A stretch of DNA of 64,000 bases from Paramecium tetraurelia (Eukaryota; Ciliophora; Oligohymenophorea; Peniculida; Parameciidae), in assembly GCF_000165425.1 (NCBI RefSeq), contig NW_001799045.1:1-64000 (forward strand), read 5' to 3'. The notes under the pieces were generated by a model that saw only the letters and a list, made by a program, of their open reading frames with translations, did not search any database and was not told the DNA's origin. Below, in pieces: positions 1 through 12,094 of this stretch (the stretch's first letter is position 1; each line of letters opens with the position of its first letter). Position numbers and translations under genes: made by a program.

Positions 1-2949
1 TTATACTGAAAACAAGAAATTAAAAGAACTTATATAAGATTTAGAATCATAAATTACAGAATTAAAAGTTTAATAGACATAAATTAAAGAGGAAATATAG
101 AATAAATAAAATGAAAATACCAAATTAATCAAAAACAATAAAGAGAATGAGTAGAAAGTAAACTAATAGGAAACTGAAAACAAGAAACTAAAAGAACATA
201 TTTAAGATTTAGAATCATAAAATACAGAATTAAAAGTTTAATAGACATAAGTTTAAGAATAAATAGAGAATAAATAAAATGAAAATACCAAATTAATGAA
301 AAACAATAAAGAGAATGAGTAGAAAGTAAACTAATAGGAAACTGAAATCAAGAAATTAAAAGAACTTATATAAGATTTAGAATCATAAATTACATAATTA
401 AAAGTTTAATAGACATAAATTAAGGAGGAAATAGAGAATAAATAAAATGATTATACCAAATTGCTCAAAATTAATAAAGAAAATGAGTAGAAAGTAAACT
501 AATAGGAAACTGAAAACAAGAAACTAAAAGAACATATTTAAGATTTAGAATCATAAATTACAGAATTAAAAGTTTAATAGACATAATTTTAAGAATAAAT
601 AGAGAATAAATAAAATTAAAATATCAAATTACTCAAAATTAATAAAGAAAATGAGTAGAAAGTAAACTAATAGGAAACTGAAAACAAGAAATTAAAAGAA
701 CATATTTAAGATTTAGAATCATAAATTACATAATTAAAAGTTTAATAGACATAAATTAAGGAGGAAATAGAGAATAAATAAAATGATTATACCAAATTGC
801 TCAAAATTAATAAAGAAAATGAGTAGAAAGTAAACTAATAGGAAACTGAAAACAAGAAACTAAAAGAACATATTTAAGATTTAGAATCATAAATTACAGA
901 ATTAAAAGTTTAATAGACATAAGTTTAAGAATAAATAGAGAATAAATAAAATGAAAATATCAAATTACTCAAAATTAATAAAGAAAATGAGTAGAAAGTA
1001 AACTAATAGGAAACTGAAAACAAGAAATTAAAAGAACATATTTAAGATTTAGAATCATAAATTACAGAATTAAAAGTTTAATAGACATAAGTTTAAGAAT
1101 AAATAGAGAATAAATAAAATGAAAATATCAAATTACTCAAAATTAATAAAGAAAATGAGTAGAAAGTAAACTAATAGGAAACTGAAATCAAGAAATTAAA
1201 AGAACTTATATAAGATTTAGAATCATAAATTACAGAATTAAAAGTTTAATAGACATAAATTAAGGAGGAAATATAGAATAAATAAAATGAAAATACCAAA
1301 TTAATGAAAAACAATAAAGAGAATGAGTAGAAAGTAAACTAATAGGAAACTGAAATCAAGAAATTAAAAGAACTTATATAAGCATTTAGAATCATAAATT
1401 ACATAATTAAAAGTTTAATAGACATAAATTAAGGAGGAAATAGAGAATAAATAAAATGAAAATACCAAATTAATCAAAAACAATAAAGAGAATGAGTAGA
1501 AAGTAAACTAATAGGAAACTGAAAACAAGAAACTAAAAGAACATATTTAAGATTTAGAATCATAAATTACAGAATTAAAAGTTTAATAGACATAAATTAA
1601 GGAGGAAATAGAGAATAAATAAAATGAAAATACCAAATTAATGAAAAACAATAAAGAGAATGGAGTAGAAAGTAAACTAATAGGAAACTGAAAACAAAGA
1701 AATTAAAAGAACTTATTTAAGATTTAGAATCATAAATTACAGAATTAAAAGTTTAATAGACATAAGTTTAAGAATAAATATAGAATAAATAAAATGAAAA
1801 TACCAAATTAATCAAAAACAATAAAGACCGTGAGTAGAAAGTAAACTAATAGGAAACTGAAAACAAGAAAGTAAGGAGAGGCTTTCAGTAATCCTCGAGC
1901 AATCATAAAATACAGAATTAAAAGTTTAATAGACATAAGTTTAAGAGTAAATAGAGAATAAATAAAATGAAAATATCAAATTACTCAAAATTAATAAAGA
2001 AAATGAGTAGAAAGTAAACTAATAGGAAACTGAAAACAAGAAATTAAAAGAACATATTTTAGATTTAGAATCATAAATTACAGAATTAAAAGTTTAATAG
2101 ACATAAGTTTAAGAATAAATAGAGAATAAATAAAATGAAAATATCAAATTACTCAAAATTAATAAAGAAAATGAGTAGAAAGTAAACTAATAGGAAACTG
2201 AAAACAAGAAATTAAAAGAACATATTTAAGATTTAGAATCTTAAATCATTAAAATGAAAGTATAAAACACCCAAAATGAAGAGGAATTAAAGAAAAAATA
2301 TAATGAATATACAAACTTAATCAAAAATATTAACGAAAATGAATAGAAAATACACTAAATGTAAAATTAAATATTTAAATCAAATTAATTAAACGAAGAT
2401 TTACAATCTCAATTACTTTAACTTAATATACTTAATACTAAACTTATGAACGACTTAGAACATATTAAATCCTTAAAGCTCTATTCTCTTACTAGCAATA
2501 GTTTATAAAATACTTAATAATCCCTAGAAATTTCTCAATTGCCTTAAATTTCTTAAGATTATTAACCGCCTCAACTTGATTAATTAAATAACGATTTGAT
2601 GTCTCTTAATAATATCAACTAATAAGTACCTTAAGACACAACTTAATTACCGTTTTCAAATATTTTACCTTCTAGTTTACCTTTCCAAATTTCTTAGATT
2701 ACAAACCCTTCCTAAAATATTTAATGTTAAATTTAATAAACCCAATAAAATGAGTCTCCATCAATTAAATAATTAAATGAAATTGATAAATTTTAAGAAC
2801 CATAAATATATGATATACAATTGTAATTATAATAAAAAGAAGAAATTATCTTGAATTTGGAATCTGTAGTTAAATTTTAAGAACAATAATTAATGTAACT
2901 TAACAGCCTTTTAGTTAATGCAGAGGAGGCTCTATCTAAAATTTTTTGA
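1..2949 (+). CDS. Coiled-coil repeat protein, 3' end only (5' end outside window)
   Basis: The window opens inside this gene, so no start is visible. Most of it is a near-perfect tandem repeat of 56 residues (eight heptads) rich in Glu, Lys, Gln and Asn, with recurring motifs such as KKLKELIQDLESQ and NEQKVNQQETENK, typical of a long rod. From about 2240 the repeat gives way to a non-repetitive Gln/Ser/Pro-rich tail and a last short helix ending SLLVNAEEALSKIF before TGA at 2947-2949. The reading frame does not run cleanly. Single extra bases near 1383, 1662 and 1697 shift it three times and cancel out, leaving an in-frame TGA at 1457-1459 in the uncorrected frame. A further 5-bp length difference at 1871-1899 is needed to reach the frame that ends at 2947. 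These may be assembly errors in a repeat, or true damage. Function unknown; a structural or centrosomal rod is an inference only. Confidence 0.75.
8..2199 (+). repeat. 13 tandem copies of a 168-bp coding repeat
   Basis: The marker gaaac-tgaaa at the unit boundary recurs at 8, 176, 344, 512, 680, 848, 1016, 1184, 1352, 1521, 1690, 1859, 2032 and 2200. Spacing is exactly 168 bp in nine units, 169 in three, 173 in one, and 168 in the last complete unit counted from 2032. Copies differ by few bases and fall into alternating subtypes (for example aattaaggagg against gtttaagaata), which suggests recent expansion by unequal exchange of one- and two-unit blocks. The unit length is 56 codons, an exact number of heptads, so copy number can change without breaking the coiled coil. 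Confidence 0.95.
1871..1899 (+). other. Atypical GC-richer 29-nt segment inside the repeat array
   Basis: Where other units read ctaaaagaacatatttaaga, this unit has a 29-nt GT...AG segment (gtaaggagag at its start, cctcgag at its end) of higher GC than its surroundings. Removing exactly 29 nt joins the upstream frame to the frame that ends at TGA 2947. It could be an unusual intron ending GAG, a small insertion, or an assembly artefact; the neighbouring unit also has an odd ccg at 1828. Confidence 0.45.
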
Positions 2950-2986
2950 TTTATAATATCAAACTTATTTATTAAAAATTAATTCA

Positions 2987-5900
2987 TCAACCACCTGGCG
3001 TCTAAGGCATTAAAATTCCTGGTTTTACAAAAAGAATGAAGGAGACCAATGCTGAAATAAACATAGGAAGTAGAATCATGCAGGCTTATTTGCATATCAT
3101 TCCCCATGGTATTCCTATTCCCTTAAAAAAAGCCCCTAGTCCTCTACCTTCAGTAGGTTTTTTTAAAAAAGGATCTATATTTGGCTCTTCCTAACCTTCT
3201 CCAACTGGTTTAGCCTCTGCCATACTTTTCTATAAAATTGTCATTTGTAACATGACCGTTCCTTTTTCAGCATCTGGCTCTTTGGCAGAACTTAGCTTAA
3301 TTTAAGTAGGTGCCATTTCATAAATTGCCTAAGTTTTCATAACTGTTAATACTCTGATAATATAAATTATAATACCTCTTAAGACTGATGGTGGCTTCTC
3401 CGATTATAGGGCTTGCACCAAAAACAGAAAAATCATGAACGCTAATTTTCATTCTTGGAAATTAACAAGGCGTTTTGAAATTGAATTTCATTCTCCAATT
3501 AAATTCCCCATTTCCATCAGTACTGCCCATATGTGTATCAGTTTCCTTTCCGATTTCCGATCCAGTTCCGGTGGCTGAGGAATCCATTACACATCTAACA
3601 AAGATATCAACAGCTTTTTTAACTGGGTTTAAGGGTATATTGAAAGTTTCCCAAACAATTACTCTAACTTCGTATTCTTAAGGAAGCCTTTCCACTAACA
3701 ACGCTGGAGGAATTAGACGAGAAACTTCTAAAGGTAGAACTTCAACAAACATTTCTAATTAACCCTAAGAGACTAGTTTATCTGGATGTCTCAATTATTA
3801 GTATTCTACAGGAATTTCTAGAGTCGTTATCGATTCTATCTTTTAGGTAAGATTTGCTATTTCAGCCTAGTAACTTAATTTAATATCATCAGCATTATCA
3901 GTGTATTTTAATCTTTCTAAATCATTTAAAAAATAATCTTTATATGCTTCACAAGAAAGCCTTGATTTTAGCTTCTTTTCCCCCATCAGTCTATCCTCAA
4001 TATCAATTTTAACTGCACCGATAAGCTTATTTGTTAAGCCTCCTTTATTAAATACCCTAATGTGAAGAAAGCAATCTTGAGGAAGAATTGCATCCAATTC
4101 AAATGACCTTAGAAATGTTGGATTAAGAGTATTGGAAATAAATTTGTCAGGGTCTGATACTTTTTTTACGAATTCTCCAGGATCGGCACCAGGTTCTCCA
4201 ACTTCAATTTCAAGATAAGGGTTTGCAGAATTTCTTGATTATTCTCCTGCCATATAATGATAAGCGTCTATATTTTCTGATTAGGCTGCTAAACTCAAAC
4301 CTCTATATATATAAACTCTGACTTTGCATCTAAATTGTTGTTATTTTAAATAATCATGAAAAACTGGATCGAAAAAATCAAATGGGTAATCTGCTGATCT
4401 TAATCTTTTGACATACTCAGCTTTTTCAACTAATTCAGATTTTTTGGTTTTCTTATCCTCATTTTGTTGAGACTGTTTGACAGTTTATTTAAAAGTGCTA
4501 ACATTAATTAATTTGACATCTGCTTTTAAGATGGCACTTGTTTCTTATCCTAATCCAGACCCATTTTTGTTTAACTCGTATATTTTATATCTTTAGAATG
4601 GAAGGCCCTTTTAAATCTCTGTATCATATTGTCCTTTGATGATTGAACGTCCATAATCAATGCCATCATCTGATAGCTCAATTGTTCTTTCTGTAAAAAA
4701 GGCTTATAAATCTTATACTTTAAAAATCTGTTCTAAAATAGCCTTCTTCAAAAATTATTTATTTAATTCTGTGTTTAAAGATTTTGGTAAAGACTTTAAT
4801 AACTTTGTAAGTTTTGACTATTTCTCTTTTTTGATCAATTATTCTCTTATTACATCTTCATCATCAAGAATTAATACAATTTCATCTTGTACATAAGCAT
4901 TTTCTATCCCTCTGGTTCTCATTCGTTTCTTTATAACATCACTTGATTTTTCTAAAGCTTAAGCTAAAACTTCAGTTTATTATTTTGTAGATTACTTTGA
5001 CTTTGTTGATTATTTCTCCTTAGTGCTTGGCTTTATTGATTTTTTAGTGAATATTGTTTTTGGTTCTTCTTATTCCTCTTGTTCTTGTTCTTCTGTTTAT
5101 TCTTCTTATATTTAAGGAGTTATATCTGGAGGTGGAACATTAGAGCTCAGCATACCACTTTCAAGAGTAGCATAATAATAAGCATTAAGTTTATGTTAGA
5201 CTTTTTGATCCAATCCTGGATATAGATTATATAAGGGAACAGAAAAGTAATATTTTTAAGCTAATCCTTCCTTGCTGTAGATTTCTACATTTAATTATGG
5301 CATCAAAAGAGGATTCTCAGGTAACTGTATATCCAAAATAAGAAGTGACAAGAAGTTTGGATCTGTATATCCAGGGCTAAATCTGGTTTCCTCTTCATCT
5401 CCTTGTAAATACGAATCCACTTTTACAACTGAATCTTAATTTGGATTAGATATTCTAGCAATTAGTTGAGCTTTTCTAAGTTTTCTGGGTAATTATCTGA
5501 TAGCATAGACTGGAAAAAGTAATTTATATTCTTTAAATTGAGTGAAGATTTCGGATACATTAATTTTAGGATCAATTTTATCATTTTTTTTCTTTCTTTA
5601 TAAAGTCACTCCAAGAATAATTCTTCCTTTTGACTTTCCATTATGAAGTATATGAAATATCTAATATATTGGTTCTATTTATTCCTCTTCAGAGACTCTG
5701 CAATTGATTGCTGACACATTTGCTTATCCAATAGGTCTATTGTTAAGGAAATATTTACTCTTTATTATTGAAAAAGGATATCACCAAATTTGATACAAAT
5801 TCTAAATTTTATTCCATACTAACTGGAATTCTAATACATTGATTCCAAATTGGATTCTTGCTATTTTTATTTTATTCAGATTTATAAACTTAATTTGCAA

Positions 5901-7552
5901 TTCTAACTTCATAACTCAATGAAATTTCATCATTTACTTTGTCAGGACAGAAGTCAAAGCCACAATAAAGGTAAATCTTACAAATATATGGTAGAACCAT
6001 ATTCTTTTTCACAATAATTTTTGGAATCTAGGAAATAATATTTATTTATCCGAAGAGTATGTTCATCAAAACATAACTATGAACTCCCTCTTATTCTCCT
6101 TTTAATTTTAAATCCTTAAATTCATACCATTATGGTTTGTCATTAGTCAATTCTGGGCTTGTGGCAGGTAGTCTAATATAAGCAACTCTTTTCTTTTCTT
6201 TATTCATTAACTCAAAAAACAAGTCGGTTTATTCGCTCGGATTTTTTGGAACTTCCACTTCCCATGCTTTTAGAATCACTTTGTTTCTCCAAACAAATTG
6301 CCCAGGAGACTTACAGTCAGCCTCTGAAGAATCAAAATACTCTTTTCCAACTCTCACTCTAATAAAGATAAATTCATCTAGGTCTTTTGCTTGATTCACT
6401 TCATAAGTATCCAATCTTAACATGTATTTTTCAATTGAAGGTTCTCGGTAAATACCTAATGGCTATACAAGCTTTTCAGGCTTTTCAGATGGTGTTAGAT
6501 TTAAAGATAATAGAACTCTACCCATATAGCAAGTTCCTCTTGGATTTTTCTTGTATCCAAGAACATTTGATTCATAGGTTGATGGTCGTTCATTCGTTGG
6601 AATCCCATACAGCGAAAACCATCTAAATGGCAAAACTCCTCCTTTACTTTACAAATACGTCATATTAAAAAAGTCATTTTCGGAAGGAAACTCTGGTATC
6701 TAACCTATAAAAGTATCTGCCATACAAACTCTTTTATCCCAAACTCTTATAATAATTTTATCATTTTATAAAGGGAAATTAATCGGAAACATCATTCTGA
6801 CTCTATATTACGGTTTTTATTAGTTTTTCAAAACGCTTGTAATTTAGGTTATACCATTAGCTCTAACTGAGATAAAACTATCAATAGTTGTCCCATTAAG
6901 AATTGGTAGATCTTCAGCTTTCACAATGTTAACCATTAATTAAGCAAGTTTTGTGTATGGCATTGGTTTGCACACCATAGCAATTTTCTTTTAATTTTCC
7001 CTCCTTTATTATAGTTGTTCGCCTGTTAACTGATCATCTGGAACACCCCCAAAAGGATCTGGTTCATCTTCTACATTATTTTCATTAGCATCATGAACAG
7101 GAGGAGCATCATTTTATCCAATGATATAAGCAGAGATCAAAATATATCCTTAAACTTTATTTACTTCTTTTGGATGTGTAAGTCTGAGCCATGAGTTGTA
7201 AATTTCATGAGATGGATTTCTATAAAGAGTTGCCAATCCAATTGAATGAATTCCAATTAATTCATTTTGAAAAAATTAGTTCTAATCAAAGACTTCTATT
7301 TTGGCTTCAAAATTTTCAAAATCAACATCTGACATCTTTAAACCTTCAAAAGTAAAATTCTATAAATATCAGCATAACCATTACCTAATTAAACACTGCA
7401 GTAGTGGCTTTCATTTTGGCAGTACTCACCTAGGTTGGAAGGTTGCCAACAGTAATTTTAACGAATGGATCAGATGAGCCGGAAGAATCTTTAGCCACTA
7501 AATCTCTTGCTTCAATCACAGCAATCTGAACCAAATACTCATTTTTTTTCAT
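2987..7552 (-). CDS. Ferlin family multi-C2-domain membrane protein
   Basis: Spliced length is 1498 residues, in the ferlin range. Ferlins are tail-anchored proteins with several Ca2+/phospholipid-binding C2 domains that act in vesicle fusion and membrane repair. The N-terminus begins with a C2 domain (EYLVQIAVIEARDLVAKD, with the SSDPFVKI strand), further C2-like segments follow (for example EVEVPKNPSE with FVWRNKVI upstream of it; IGAVKIDIEDRLMGE; VIVWETFNIPLN, the latter typical of ferlin C2 domains near the C-terminus), and a single hydrophobic anchor occupies roughly residues 1465-1487, followed by a short tail ending PQTPGG. Three introns: 7360-7384, 5737-5758 and 3354-3375, the last ending CAG. 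The start at 7552 gives a direct entry into the first C2 domain. In Paramecium a role in trichocyst or other dense-core exocytosis is plausible but is inference. Confidence 0.88.
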
Positions 7553-7923
7553 TTTATAATTTTTTCAATACTAATATAATCAAAAATCAATTAGAAGAAT
7601 ATATACATGAATTAAGCTTGAAATTAATATGTTTAAAAATCCTTTAAGATTGCAACAAATATTTTGAGTCATATTGATAAAAATTGCACTCAACTTTAAA
7701 ATAAATAATATAATAATAAACGCATTTCAAAAATTTATGTTTTTATGCATTTTAATATAAGAAATAAATCCACTTTAGTAATAACACCTAAAGTTGAGTT
7801 TCAATCTTTATTTGTTTATAAAAAAGATGATTTAGATTGGTTTTAATTTATTAATTCATTTTGTAAAAGGGATTTAATTTTACAGAGTGATTGTATTATA
7901 TTAAATAATTATTAAGTGTTTAG
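7553..7923. promoter_or_regulatory. Divergent intergenic region, ferlin / EF-hand gene
   Basis: 371 bp of AT-rich DNA between two start codons pointing away from each other. It must hold both 5' ends. I see no recognisable element beyond A/T runs. Confidence 0.4.
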
Positions 7924-8757
7924 ATGGATCTAAATAGAGACATTAAGTATTCAACTTTGAAGGTTTCTGACTAAGTTCAATTCGGAGGAATTATGACAAA
8001 GGAAGAATGTAGAGCATTAGCCAGAAAAATCATGTCAATATATGATGGGGATGGAAACGGCACATTAGATTCTTTTGAAGTTGGTTACATTCAATCCGAT
8101 TGTTATAGGGCAATGAATAAAGGATTCAATCCAACTCCAACAGATATTGCTGCTTTTTCCAGAATCATCGATAGTATCGAATATACCCAATTATTTTAGG
8201 ACGCTAATGTGGCATGGTGACGGATAAAGATATTGAAGCTTTATGTATAAAATACTTTGGAGGTAATTTCGATAGAAGTGAAAGAAGCGAAAGGGTGGTA
8301 CCTGAGCAAACAATAAGTTAACAAAAAACCTATGAGACAAGCTCGTTTAATAGATAAGTATCTAGCAACCAGAATAGCAAAGTCATAACAGTTCAATAAT
8401 AAACTACGGTCACAAATTAAGTATCATCCATTCCTAGTTCCCCTCCTATCAAAAATACTTACAGTACAGTTGTATAGGAAAGGTTGGAAGTGGCAAGAAG
8501 AATCTTTAGAATGTTGGATACAGAAAAAAATGGATTCATTACAGAAAAGCATGTAAGTTTGAAAGCAAATAATTTAGGTTCCTTCATTGCTTCAGGAAAC
8601 ATATAAATTAATGGGAATGTCAATTGAACCAACACAAGAAGATGTAGAATTATGGATGGAAATGGCTGATGAAGATAGAGATGGAAAGGTGTTTCTAAAG
8701 GACTATGAAGCATTAGTAATAAGAAGTCTAAAGTAATAAGGAATTGTTTTAGAATGA
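7924..8757 (+). CDS. EF-hand calcium-binding protein (260 aa)
   Basis: A canonical 12-residue EF-hand loop, DGDGNGTLDSFE, lies at about residues 42-53, and a second good loop, DEDRDGKVFLKD, near the C-terminus; DTEKNGFITEKH is a weaker third loop. The middle (about residues 105-180) is Ser/Thr/Gln-rich and looks disordered. Two introns, 8174-8199 and 8553-8577, both GTA...TAG, join three frames exactly. The start at 7924 is the first ATG of the frame. It faces the ferlin gene across a shared upstream region and converges on the calmodulin-like gene at 8909. Likely a Ca2+ sensor; partner unknown. Confidence 0.85.
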
Positions 8758-8908
8758 TTCATATAAATCAAAATTTAATAGTTAACTTTATTAAAGATCA
8801 AAGAGAAATTGTTTTAGCTCCTCTTAAACCATCTAAGGCTTGATTTCTAATTTATTGTTTATTGAATTGATTAATTGTAATGATAAATAGTTCTTATATA
8901 TATTAGAA

Positions 8909-9364
8909 TCATTTAGGAGTCATAAATCTAATGAATTCATCATAACTAAATTTGCCATCTTTATCCAAATCGGCTTTGAGGAATAGATCATCTAAATCGT
9001 TATCTGGTAGTTTCTATTAGCCTAATTTAACTAAGCCTAATTGTATGTCTGTTTTAGAAAGAAATCCATCTTTATCTAAATCAAGTAAATTAAATGCTTA
9101 ATTCAATTCTTCATTTGTTTCTTCTTCTCTCATCCTCTTACCCATCAATCCAATAAATTCATCAAAATCCACTTCTCCATTTCCATCAACATCTACTTCT
9201 TCTATCATTTCTTTCAATTACTAAGGAGTAGGATTTTCTCCGCATTCTTTCATTAGATTACCTATTTCATTTGTTGAAATAGTTCCTCCTCCATCCTTAT
9301 CGAACATAGCAAAGAGCTCTTTAAATTACTTGATTTACTCTTGATTAAAATTATAAGTATTCAT
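8909..9364 (-). CDS. Calmodulin/centrin-like protein with four EF-hands (151 aa)
   Basis: Intronless. Four evenly spaced EF-hand loops are visible: [36 protein letters not shown] and [12 protein letters not shown]. The third ends in Asp where Glu is usual, so it may bind Ca2+ more weakly. Length and the [11 protein letters not shown] opening match calmodulin, but the linker ([13 protein letters not shown]) and many surface positions differ from true calmodulin, so this is a divergent calmodulin-like protein. A Ca2+ sensor role is well supported; the target is unknown. Confidence 0.9.
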
Positions 9365-9563
9365 TAATATTTTTATAATTTTGCTGGACACACAAACAAA
9401 GGCTGATGTCGATACTATTAGCTTGTAACTGATTTTGCTTAAAAAGGCAAAATTATTTGATTTATGCATTGGAGATCCTCCTGCTTTCTCTTTTTGCATT
9501 CTTATCGATCCACTGATTGAGTTAAATCAGGCATTTCTCGAAAAGAAGATTAATACATTGTTT

Positions 9564-10202
9564 TCATTGGAATTGATAAATTTCTAATGATTTTATAAAT
9601 TATGCATACACTTTTAATACTTAATCCATCTAATTTTACTTAAAAATAGCAGGCTGTGGTTCTATCTTCAATCTCTAATAAACCTTCTAATTCTGAGTTT
9701 CCAATTATCTTATTTTTAAAGGACCCGTATGTCTCTCATAAGGTCTTTTGAATAACACATTCTTTTATTTAGGCTTATCTGCAAAGAACTCTTAATATCT
9801 GGTGCTCCCTTCAAATGATGAATGATAAGCCACTCTAGAATTAGATGATCGAACTGGAGTTCCAGTTAAACTGAATCCTCTATATTACCTTTAATTGCTT
9901 GTAACAAACTAGTTTGGCAAACCTTACATTTACCGATAAGAATTCTCAAAAGTCTCGTAAAAGCTTCGACTTACAGTGATTGGAGTATCTCTTACGCTTA
10001 CCTTTGGAGTTAACGATCTTTTTCGATAAGATGTAGACAATTGAAATCTTGGATTTTTGCATTAACAATTTCCACATTAACAAAGTGCACACACACACAT
10101 ATTTAGATTATGTTTAAAGTAATCAAAATTATGTTTCACTGTTTTTTCATCAATCTGGTATCCAACTTTTTAGGCTTCTAGCATAACATCTTCAATGCTC
10201 AT
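9564..10202 (-). CDS. Possible SAXO-like microtubule-associated protein (212 aa)
   Basis: Single exon. Near residue 35 it has a dense cysteine motif, CVCALCQCGNCQC, and later short aromatic/proline modules such as STRYQEFFADKPKQ and LFKRPYERHTGP. Stabiliser-of-axonemal-microtubules (SAXO/FAM154) proteins combine an N-terminal Cys motif with repeated microtubule-binding modules of that style, so I suggest a SAXO-like protein. The similarity is by eye and limited. The rest is Ser/Gln/Arg-rich and probably disordered. The downstream gap to the calmodulin-like gene on the same strand is 199 bp. Confidence 0.5.
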
Positions 10203-11249
10203 CTGTATTATAATATATTTTATAATAACGTAATAATTATTAAACATTTTTACTCTGATGTCATTAGCTATAATGGGTAATTAGAGATATAAAGCTAATT
10301 TTATATACATTTAAGTACTTATTCATATCTTATGATATTTATATTGGATATCTAACCGAATAAATCTTTAGAGTTTCAAAAAAGAATAAAAAGATCCTTC
10401 AAATTACCCTAATATAGTTGGTTGTGTTGGAAATCCTTTGAATTTGTTGGTTTCATTTAGGATGTGAGTATTATGGTAGTTTAATTTAAGGAAAGATTTG
10501 ATAATTTGTATTTTATAGAGTGAATAGAAAAAAGAAATTAAGAGATTTTATATTAGAAAAGATTCAAAACCTTTTTAGTGACATTCTTTTACGATTTCCT
10601 TTTTGTACTATAGATAATAATGTTTTGATACTCAATTCTACAATTTTGATTGAATAAGTTTCAACAAAGTAATTTAATTAAATATTGTTGTTATTACTTA
10701 ATATAATTATATACAAATAATTATCACACTAAATCTTTAACATGTTTTAGAATGATAATTGTAATTTATATTTGGTGTTAATTGTTTTATTATATTAAGA
10801 ATTTAAAAGAACTTTTGATAATAGAAATATTAGTTTCTGTTAAATAATAAACTGAGAAAATAAATAATATCTATTACATTATTTTGATTTATTTGATATG
10901 AAAATTAAATGAACTAAAAAAAATAAAAATATTAATAGAGCATAATATCTTAACTTTTATCAGAAACACTGGATACATACAAATCAACTTAGAAAAATGA
11001 AATGAAAATTTAAGATGCTAATTTTGTTGTTATTGGGTGAATAATATTATTTTAATGAAGATATTTATCATTGATAAAATTACATTTTTTAGCTAGATTA
11101 GGATCCTAATTACATTGCAAAAGTACTCTTTACAAATGAATTGATAACTTTAATTAATAAATAATTAAAATAATGCATTTTGAAAAGTAAATAAATTTTT
11201 AAATAAATAATCTAAATAAAAGGTTTAGATATTTAAAGAATATGATATC
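10203..11249. other. AT-rich intergenic DNA, no gene seen
   Basis: About 1 kb of very AT-rich sequence with frequent TGA in all frames and no protein-like reading. No telomere repeat, tRNA or obvious structured RNA was recognised. Confidence 0.5.
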
Positions 11250-12040
11250 AAAATAACCAAAACCAGAGAAAAAGAGAAGGTAGATAATAATTTTAATATC
11301 AATAATAATTATTGATTCTTTAATTATTTCTGTTTAGTAAAGGTTATGGTAACTCGATAAATTTAAACCTCTAAGAATCGTCTATTTTTGGACATTTAAT
11401 CATCAAATTATTTATGGTAAATATGTTAGATTATTGGACTTTTTTTGTTATCCTTACATAAAATTCTGTATTCCATTTATACTCAATCTAATGCTTTCAC
11501 TTGAAGGGATTTGCTTAAATTTACTATTGTCTTTTGGATAGATTGTTTTTCGAAATTAATTGATTTAAATTTACCTGTCTTTCAATTAGGTGGAGCTTGC
11601 CAATTATCATCTTGCTCCATCACTATACTCTTATTTTAACTCATCTTAATCATTCTCCAAATATGATTCAACTTGTTAGAGGTTTTTGATGACTGATCTT
11701 CTTGTTCCACTTTTCTATTATTGATGTTTATATACCGCAACTATAATTTATTTATAAAGAATTTCATAGCATTTATCTTATATTAGCGTTTAAGTATTTA
11801 AATATGAATCTTTAAGGTGTAACATTTAAACTAACCTGAACACTTATTCATATTCCACATTATTGTCATTTAAATAATCATAATGTTCATGGTAAAGTTG
11901 CCCGCGATTTAACCTGGAGTTGGCAAATAAACCAATGAATTGAGCTCAATTCGACATCTAAATTATTCAGATTGAGAGACCTTCGAAGTTTTTATCTTTT
12001 AAATTGTAGCGATAGATAACAAAAACTTGGTGGATTGTGT
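11250..12040 (-). pseudogene. Probable decayed protein-coding gene
   Basis: On the minus strand several stretches read like real protein but sit in different frames or are cut by TGA. Examples are NSRLNRGQLYHEHYDYLNDN near 11900, VMEQDDNWQAPPN followed at once by TGA and then KFKSINFEKQSIQKTIVNLS near 11560, and IEYKWNTEFYVRI near 11480. I found no GTA...AG introns that join them into one open frame. A gene remnant after duplication fits best; missed introns or sequence errors are possible. Confidence 0.4.
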
Positions 12041-12094
12041 TTGATAGCTAATTTGAGTACTATTTTTTATATTATATTAATAACATAAAAATTT

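Noticed and set aside
150-2190. A 19-nt GTAGAAAGTAAACTAATAG intron-like word in every repeat unit
   Set aside because: It is part of the repeating coding unit, below the minimum intron size seen here, and removing it would break the heptad repeat.
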